From Sphingomonas panacisoli (lineage in GTDB: Bacteria > Pseudomonadota > Alphaproteobacteria > Sphingomonadales > Sphingomonadaceae): a stretch of 64,000 bases of DNA. Where the stretch lies: contig NZ_CP042306.1 in assembly GCF_007859635.1 (NCBI RefSeq), forward strand, positions 558,001 to 622,000, written 5' to 3'. This document shows positions 61,942 to 64,000 of the stretch, in pieces. The notes below the pieces were generated by a model. The model saw nothing but the letters and a program-made list of their open reading frames with translations, searched no databases and had not been told where the DNA came from. A program made the position numbers and the translations under genes. The number at the start of each line of letters is the position of its first letter. The first letter of the stretch is position 1.

Positions 61942-61975
61942 AAAGAAAACCGCGGCGACCTCTCGGTCGCCGCGG
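61942..61975 (-). terminator. Rho-independent terminator of the PEP-CTERM gene
   Basis: CCGCGGCGACC, loop GAGA, GGTCGCCGCGG form an 11-bp perfect stem, followed on the minus strand by TTTTCTTT. It lies ~43 nt beyond the stop of the PEP-CTERM gene. Confidence 0.92.
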
Positions 61976-62017
61976 CAATCTTTTCGTCACGAGCCCGAAG
62001 GCTCGATCGGATATGGC

Positions 62018-62710
62018 TTACGCGAAGCGAACGCGCGGCGTCTGGCGACGCGTGCGGAGCATGCCGCCCATCGCGCCGAAGCCGAGGAGCATCAGGCCCC
62101 ACGTCGCCGGCTCCGGAACCGCCGTCAGATTGGCCGTGCCGTTGAAGTTCGACCCGTTGCCACCAGTGAAGGCCAGCGTGTAACGGACCGTTTCCGACCA
62201 TGGGCCGGTCACGTTGAACAGATTGGCGAACTGCGCAGTGCCCGGGCCGTTGAAGGTCGGGCCGGTCGCCAGCAGCGTCTGGCCAGCCGACACGCCGTTC
62301 GAGAAGTCGGCGTTGGTCGCGCTGTAGTACGAACGCATCTGCGCGGTGGTGCCGGCAATGGTATTCGACGTAAACGTGCTGAGCAGGCCGCTGCCGCTCA
62401 TCGAGGTCAGACCGGTCTGCGTGATGTACAGATCGATCGTGGCGTTGGAGCCACCCTGGTTTTGGATGTTGACCGACTGGGTCAGCAGTTGCGGCATCGA
62501 CAGCAGCGGCGAACCCGTCGCGCTGACGTTGTAGAAATAGCCGCCGGCGCTGGTGTTGTAGTTCGCGGTGCCCGCAACGGCCGTGTCGCAGGCAACTTGG
62601 TTGATGGCGCCGCCGTTGACGGACACGCCGATGCAGATGCTCGCGCTGGCGGCAGGCGCCAGGGCGATCGCGGCGACCGTCGCCGCCAAACTCAGAACAA
62701 TACGCTTCAT
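62018..62710 (-). CDS. PEP-CTERM sorting domain protein (exosortase substrate)
   Basis: A 230-residue exported protein. A signal peptide (MKRIVLSLAATVAAIALAPA) is followed by a Ser/Thr/Gly/Asn-rich beta-type domain with only two or three cysteines, then the C-terminal sorting signal VPEPATWGLMLLGFGAMGGM with a short Arg-rich tail (RTRRQTPR). Exosortase recognises PEP, cuts, and attaches or releases the protein, often after glycosylation. AGGGGA precedes ATG 62710, and a strong terminator follows. It probably uses the glycan genes near 18-22 kb. Confidence 0.93.
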   Translation of the reverse strand: MKRIVLSLAATVAAIALAPAASASICIGVSVNGGAINQVACDTAVAGTANYNTSAGGYFYNVSATGSPLLSMPQLLTQSVNIQNQGGSNATIDLYITQTGLTSMSGSGLLSTFTSNTIAGTTAQMRSYYSATNADFSNGVSAGQTLLATGPTFNGPGTAQFANLFNVTGPWSETVRYTLAFTGGNGSNFNGTANLTAVPEPATWGLMLLGFGAMGGMLRTRRQTPRVRFA

Positions 62711-63022
62711 TGGTAGTCCCCTCTTCAAATCAGTTCAGTTGCGACGGGCCGCCCTCTACACGGGGCGAATCGCGTTTGATCCCATTAACACCCTATTAAT
62801 CTTTCGCGCCGCGTCAATTGAACCGAAGTCCCACCGTGGGACAGCAAGCCGAGGATTTCCGCGGATTCCAAGTGATTCTAGAGGCTTGGAAAAATGCCGG
62901 TCTCGAAATTTATTTAGGTGATTTCGGTCGAGCGCTATGATGTTGTTAATACACGTTAAGATGATTGGATAATTGCGACATATGCTGCGGCGCAACAACG
63001 TCGCCGCAATTACTGCCCGCCG
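62711..63022. promoter_or_regulatory. AT-richer intergenic region with dyad operator
   Basis: The 312-nt gap holds no gene. It is clearly AT-richer than its surroundings. At 62828-62842 there is a perfect dyad, GTCCCAC-C-GTGGGAC, about 120 nt before the PEP-CTERM start, a possible regulator site. I saw no sigma-54 (GG-N10-GC) site in a convincing place. Confidence 0.45.
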
Positions 63023-64000
63023 TTACTTCGCCAGTGATTGAACCTGCCCCAGGTTGATCGCGCCGACCGCGCTCTTGAGCACGTCGATGCTCGGTGCCGA
63101 TCCTTCCGCCTCGACCGCGAAGCGGCTGGCGACCATTACGCTGTAGCTGCCCGATTTGGACTGGTTGTCCCAGCGTTCGCTGACCATGTTGCCGCCCTGC
63201 ATCTCGGTCTTTTCGTAGCCGGTCGCGGTCTGCTTCGACGACGACGCGTTGACCGCACCGCCCAGCGTGGCGATGTTGCCCATCACGCCCATGTCGGTGA
63301 CCGACAGGTCGAAGCTCTGGTCGCCGGCCTGGAACTGTGCCTTCGCGTTGCTGCCGTTGATCCCGCCGGCGCCGGCGCCCTGGCTCTCGACGCTGGTCCG
63401 GTTCCAGCCGGAGATCGACGCGGGCAGCAGGTTCTGCAGCGCGGCCGGATCGACCGCCTTGGCGCCCTCGCCCCCTGCGAGGCCCGCCTGCATCTTCTCG
63501 CCTGCGGCCTTCATGTTCGCCGCGGCCGCCTCCAGCTTGCCGGTGTCGATCGTCGTCCCGCCGACGGATATCGTACCGCCGGGCGTCGTAAGCCCGGCGC
63601 CCGGCGTCATCGCGAACATCGTGCCCGCGATCACACCCGCGACCGCAAGCGCCACGAAGTTGACGACGATGCCGATCAGCACCGCGACGACGACGAACAC
63701 GGGTCGCTGGTCGTCCGGTACCTTCATCATCACGGGCACGCCGACCCAGAACAGGTACGCGCTGTAAAGACCCAGGATCGCCAACGGCGTAGTCGCCCAG
63801 GTCAGCTGGAAGATTCCGCACAGCCACGCCGCGGTGGCGGAGAATGCGACGAGCTTGAGCGCGGCGATTGGGTTCTTGGTCCCCTTGAAATTCGGCGCCA
63901 GCGCGTCGAGCACCATGCTCCACAACCACACGCCAAGCATCGTCAATCCGAGCGCGAGTGCGGCTTGGACGACCGACCCGATCAGCGGCACGCGGAAGCT
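63023..64000 (-). CDS. Yip1-like integral membrane protein (5' truncated by window)
   Basis: The reading frame is open to the right edge, with the in-frame sequence SFRVPLIGSVVQAALALGLT near it, so the true start lies outside. About four helices (including LTMLGVWLWSMVLDALAP and VFVVVAVLIGIVVNFVALAV) match the Yip1 domain. The C-terminal ~190 residues are a periplasmic or cytoplasmic domain with SVTDMGVMGNIATLGGAV and GYEKTEMQGGNMVSERWD. The function in bacteria is unknown. Confidence 0.75.
   Translation of the reverse strand, partial: SFRVPLIGSVVQAALALGLTMLGVWLWSMVLDALAPNFKGTKNPIAALKLVAFSATAAWLCGIFQLTWATTPLAILGLYSAYLFWVGVPVMMKVPDDQRPVFVVVAVLIGIVVNFVALAVAGVIAGTMFAMTPGAGLTTPGGTISVGGTTIDTGKLEAAAANMKAAGEKMQAGLAGGEGAKAVDPAALQNLLPASISGWNRTSVESQGAGAGGINGSNAKAQFQAGDQSFDLSVTDMGVMGNIATLGGAVNASSSKQTATGYEKTEMQGGNMVSERWDNQSKSGSYSVMVASRFAVEAEGSAPSIDVLKSAVGAINLGQVQSLAK

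Overview
The window looks like a chromosomal segment of a Sphingomonas-type alphaproteobacterium. It is GC-rich with dense gene packing and many 4-nt stop/start overlaps. It carries a glnB-glnA pair, an intracellular PHA depolymerase, exosortase-A-associated glycan genes, a PEP-CTERM protein with a PEPATW-type sorting signal, and many intergenic palindromic repeats beginning GTC(A)CCCCGGC or GTCATGCTGAAC. I see no rRNA, CRISPR array, transposase, integrase or plasmid gene. The assignment rests on gene content, not on a database search.

Layout. 1-10.7 kb: a membrane-protein tail, a saccharopine-dehydrogenase-like reductase, an ABC exporter, phaZ, a DsbA-like thioredoxin, small stress and VOC proteins, a PLP-lyase gene broken by an in-frame TAG with its divergent Lrp regulator, then a glycosyltransferase-like gene, a thiolase and a MaoC hydratase. 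10.7-18.3 kb: frameshifted putA, two tandem-duplicated exported mini-proteins, DUF2167, MscS, topoisomerase IB, and a PfpI/DJ-1 protein behind an EcfG-like promoter. 18.3-24.3 kb: acyltransferase, O-glycosylation ligase, a 42-aa peptide and an exosortase-A-type glycosyltransferase, followed by a CI/Cro-like regulator pair that shares a 14-bp palindrome. 24.4-34.5 kb: a mixed metabolic and membrane segment with a low-GC orphan at 26.9 kb. 34.5-38.7 kb: glnB-glnA, MarR, sterol desaturase, DUF2200. 38.9-50.1 kb: map, a CinA-like gene, tRNA-Gly, a ThDP decarboxylase/aldehyde dehydrogenase operon, AI-2E and APC transporters, a CrtI-like flavoprotein and a Rieske oxygenase. 50.2-55.2 kb: a LytS/LytTR two-component pair, a serine hydrolase, a lipoprotein and tRNA-Tyr. 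55.5-64 kb: M28 peptidase, frameshifted rlmB, ferredoxin, AlkA, Nramp, an orphan gene-transfer-agent-type holin, an 8-bp tandem repeat, the PEP-CTERM gene with its terminator, and a truncated Yip1-like membrane protein.

Themes. (1) Surface glycan and PEP-CTERM sorting: the ligase and glycosyltransferase near 20 kb probably serve the same exosortase system as the PEP-CTERM substrate at 62 kb, although no exosortase is in the window. (2) Nitrogen and amino-acid metabolism: glnB-glnA, putA, the PLP lyase with Lrp, and an APC permease. (3) PHA and fatty-acid turnover: phaZ, thiolase, MaoC. (4) General stress response: two genes carry EcfG-like promoters.

Caution. Three genes (putA, a membrane protein and rlmB) each need removal of exactly one base to restore a full frame, and one gene has an in-frame amber stop. 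Because rlmB and putA are otherwise intact, sequencing or assembly error is a strong alternative to real decay.
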